Below, one piece after another: positions 62,020 to 64,000 of a stretch of DNA of 64,000 nt. A model generated the notes under the pieces. It was given only the letters and a program-made list of their open reading frames with translations, was not told the origin of the DNA and did not search any database. The stretch is taken from contig NZ_JAPQES010000001.1 of assembly GCF_026735165.1 (NCBI RefSeq), positions 496,001-560,000 on the forward strand, written 5' to 3'. The stretch is from Clostridium ganghwense (lineage in GTDB: Bacteria; Bacillota; Clostridia; Clostridiales; Clostridiaceae). Position 1 is the first letter of the stretch. Each line of letters opens with the position of its first letter. The position numbers and the translations under genes were made by a program.

Positions 62020-62841
62020 TTATATATTTCCAGTAATAATTTTTTCTGATAATATTCTTAAAAATTCTTCAACTCCATTTCCCTTATCCTTCGAATCAGC
62101 AATTATAGTTTTTATCCCCCTACTTTCTAATATTTCTTGCTGAATCAAATTTTTATTTAATAAAAAAATATATGACTTTGGTCTGCATTTTTCAACTTTT
62201 GATTGTGCCCAAAGCTTATTTAATTTAAATAATAAGTATCTTATATTTATATCACTTAAGCTGTAACCAATAAATAATATTGACTTTCCCAATATATCTC
62301 CTCTAAGTTTTATATCCAAAGGAGTTTCAAAACTTAATCTTTCAAAATAACTTGATTCTGTTAATACAATAGAAGGTTCATCCTGCAAATCACCATGAAA
62401 TTTTATTATCTGTGTAACTCCATTTTTTATATTTACCAAATCATCTATTCTAACGATCTTCACATATTTTTTATTATAATAATCAAAGGCATTTTCAATC
62501 CACCTATCATAATTAGTTGTATATATTATTGGAAAATTCAAATCTATAATAAGCTTATGTATTTTAGACTGTTCAATTTTTATATTTGAATTATGCCAAT
62601 TTATATCCATCCAGCTTCTAAGGGGTCCTATTGATTTCTTTCTAAGCTTGTAGAATTCAGCTAGTTCTAAAAAATTTCCCATAGATTTAAAAACATCTTT
62701 ATTGTAACTAAGTTCTCTAGCCATCTCATCAATAAGCGTTTCCCAAGGTGCAAGGCCTAAATTTTCTGATATACCAGCACCTACAAACAAAATAACCCTC
62801 TCTTCTTTTATTTCTTCTATGAGTTCTTTAGGTATATCCAT
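62020..62841 (-). CDS. SIR2-family protein, stand-alone
   Basis: 273 residues from ATG at 62841, 8 bases after GGAAGGGGG; the longer frame's ATG at 62904 has no site. SIR2 Rossmann features: VGAGIS (20-25), TTNYD (108-112), KFHGDL (147-152) with H149 at the catalytic position, FIGYSLSDINIRYL (190-203). No zinc cysteines and no further domain, so not a classic deacetylase. Such SIR2 proteins are often NADases in antiphage defence systems (for example ThsA-like or pAgo-associated), usually with partner genes. None is seen here: neighbours are an antiporter and a chemoreceptor. A small metabolic or defence role is equally possible. Confidence 0.8.
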   Translation of the reverse strand: MDIPKELIEEIKEERVILFVGAGISENLGLAPWETLIDEMARELSYNKDVFKSMGNFLELAEFYKLRKKSIGPLRSWMDINWHNSNIKIEQSKIHKLIIDLNFPIIYTTNYDRWIENAFDYYNKKYVKIVRIDDLVNIKNGVTQIIKFHGDLQDEPSIVLTESSYFERLSFETPLDIKLRGDILGKSILFIGYSLSDINIRYLLFKLNKLWAQSKVEKCRPKSYIFLLNKNLIQQEILESRGIKTIIADSKDKGNGVEEFLRILSEKIITGNI

Positions 62842-62933
62842 AAATATGCCCCCTTCCTTTAATAGGATTTTCATATTACATATACCTTTATACATAAACT
62901 TCATTATAAAATTATATTTTAAAATTAAATTAT

Positions 62934-63015
62934 AGGTAGTCAGGGAGGCAGCTAACCAGTAAGATAAAAATTTCGACCTCCATTCCTAAAACCTGGTAAC
63001 TGGACCCTTGCACCT
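62934..63015. ncRNA. Candidate structured RNA between chemoreceptor and SIR2 gene
   Basis: An 80-base GC-richer island in AT-rich sequence with several complementary blocks: AGGT 62934-62937 with ACCT 63012-63015; AGGG 62942-62945 with CCCT 63005-63008; GGAGG 62944-62948 with CCTCC 62977-62981; CCAGT 62956-62960 with ACTGG 62999-63003. The third and fourth cross, giving a pseudoknot-like fold. I could not match it to a known riboswitch or ribozyme. Which strand is transcribed is not clear; the minus strand would place it in the 3' region of the chemoreceptor and the leader of the SIR2 gene. Confidence 0.5.
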
Positions 63016-63028
63016 AATCTATTATCAG

Positions 63029-64000
63029 TTATAATTTAAATTGATTTACTTCTTCTAACATCTCCTGTGCCTCACTGCTCAACGTTTGTGCTATAGAAGC
63101 CACTTCTTGAGAAGAAGCACTCATTTCTTCCGAAGAGGCAGCGATCTGTTGTGCAGATGCTGAAACCTGTTCTGCAATAGCTGAGGAATTTTCTATTCTT
63201 TCTAAAATAGCATTTTTTTCTTTATTTATACTTAATGCAGAAACACTAACTCTATCAATTTTAGGACTTATTTCTTCTATTCCTTTAATTATTTTATTAA
63301 AAGAATCCATTGAAACCTTTAAAATTTCTGTTTGATTATTTAATTGACTATTTAATAGTTCAGTAGTTTTTAGCATTGTATTAGTATCATTTGATATATT
63401 ATCGATTAATGAATTTATATTATGAGATGAAATTTTTGTTTCCTCTGCAAGCTTTCTAATTTCATCAGCAACAACAGCAAAACCTTTTCCCGATTCTCCT
63501 GCTCTTGCCGCTTCTATAGCTGCATTTAATGCCAATAAGTTTGTTTGTTCTGCAATGCTATTTATAAGTTTTGTTATTTCAGTTATCTGATTTATATTGT
63601 CACCAAGACCAGAGATTTTAATAATAAATTCATTAAAAGAATTTATTATTTCATTTAATGATTCAATTAAATTTTTCATATCATTATTACTTTCACTAAC
63701 TTTTAAACCCATTTCTCTTGAATTTGAATCAACCTCTTCTATATCTCCAACTATATTTTCTAATTCTTCTCCAAATTTATTTAATATATTAGTAATAGTA
63801 ACCAAATCTTCTGCTTGTGAAGCTGTTCCCTTTGCTGTATCTTGTATAGCGATTGAAACATTTTCTGATGAAGTTGCCATTTGCTCTGCTGCTGAAGCTA
63901 AATTTTCTGATTCACCATTAACATTTTGAATTTTTTCTTTTATAGTTCTCATCATATTTGAAATTTTTTTTATACTAACATCAAGTTGCTTCTTCATTAC
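63029..64000 (-). CDS. C-terminal part of a methyl-accepting chemotaxis protein, cut by the window edge
   Basis: At least 323 codons open to the right edge, so the sensor is not in view. What is visible is the whole methyl-accepting domain: tip motif [35 protein letters not shown], and C-terminus [32 protein letters not shown]. It is related to, but clearly different from, the two dCache receptors at the left end (for example [11 protein letters not shown] instead of [11 protein letters not shown]). An ATG at the last visible position is probably internal. Confidence 0.92.
   Translation of the reverse strand, partial: VMKKQLDVSIKKISNMMRTIKEKIQNVNGESENLASAAEQMATSSENVSIAIQDTAKGTASQAEDLVTITNILNKFGEELENIVGDIEEVDSNSREMGLKVSESNNDMKNLIESLNEIINSFNEFIIKISGLGDNINQITEITKLINSIAEQTNLLALNAAIEAARAGESGKGFAVVADEIRKLAEETKISSHNINSLIDNISNDTNTMLKTTELLNSQLNNQTEILKVSMDSFNKIIKGIEEISPKIDRVSVSALSINKEKNAILERIENSSAIAEQVSASAQQIAASSEEMSASSQEVASIAQTLSSEAQEMLEEVNQFKL

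Noticed and set aside
62934-63015. Possible c-di-GMP riboswitch next to the last chemoreceptor
   Set aside because: The location is suggestive, but the conserved GEMM segments for P1 and the tetraloop receptor are not present in order on either strand, so it was left unidentified.
1-64000. CRISPR arrays, tRNA or rRNA genes, complete insertion sequences, prophage genes
   Set aside because: None seen on reading the window; no regular direct-repeat array, no transposase or phage structural genes. A dedicated tRNA scan was not possible here.

Overview
The window looks like a chromosomal segment of a low-GC, spore-forming Clostridium (cluster I type). The DNA is very AT-rich, Shine-Dalgarno sites are strong (AGGAGG/GGGGGG), some starts are TTG or GTG, intrinsic terminators are dense, and the gene families are typically clostridial (several chemoreceptors, BCCT transporters, DUF1846, DUF2383, yjdF, ECF-type ThiT, TVP38). 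I cannot name the species. I see no rRNA, tRNA, CRISPR array, complete insertion sequence or prophage. This is accessory metabolism, sensing and envelope genes with visible gene decay.

Layout. 0-5 kb: the 5' end of an unidentified gene, then two near-identical chemoreceptors in tandem on the minus strand with a broken feoA between them; the second has a long leader with competing hairpins. 5-13 kb: an anchored coiled-coil protein and a six-gene minus-strand operon (two PotB/PotC-type permeases, PotA-type ATPase, lipoprotein binding protein, adenine deaminase, SAH/MTA-deaminase-like amidohydrolase) behind a consensus promoter and a large palindrome; it probably imports and deaminates an adenine-type compound. 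13-21 kb: two divergent BCCT transporters, an OmpR-type two-component system convergent with a secreted helical-repeat protein whose promoter carries 11-bp-phased direct repeats, and an EamA exporter. 21-26 kb: small membrane proteins, a leucine-rich-repeat membrane protein, acetyltransferases and remnants. 26-29 kb: a beta-lactam-type sensing locus in which BlaR1 is fused to a class B PBP transpeptidase instead of the usual class D beta-lactamase-like sensor, with BlaI, BlaI operators and a decayed duplicate of the blaI start. 29-35 kb: LOR/SDH-domain protein, alpha/beta hydrolase, a possible PD-(D/E)XK nuclease-fold protein, DUF1846 protein and a membrane polyferredoxin. 35-44 kb: another chemoreceptor, a YeiL-like Crp/Fnr regulator divergent from a DUF606 pair, an HtrA protease with a three-module secreted partner, and a GGDEF protein with a periplasmic binding-type sensor. 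44-53 kb: Uup-like ABC-F, a large secreted metallophosphatase, an MBL hydrolase, an APC permease and a TPP riboswitch controlling thiT. 53-64 kb: catalase, a thiamine-binding YkoF/MTH1187-like protein, a second GGDEF protein, yjdF with its RNA motif, DUF2383, TVP38, a pseudo-NlpC/P60 protein, an antiporter, a SIR2-domain protein, an unidentified structured RNA candidate and the C-terminal part of a fourth chemoreceptor.

The strongest items for a second look are the BlaR1-PBP fusion with its fossil blaI leader (26-29 kb), the structured element between the last chemoreceptor and the SIR2 gene (about 62.93-63.02 kb), the response-regulator-like direct repeats upstream of the secreted repeat protein, the MCP leader with mutually exclusive hairpins, the HtrA plus three-module protein pair, and the feoA fossil. 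All functional statements rest on reading motifs by eye; no database search was run.
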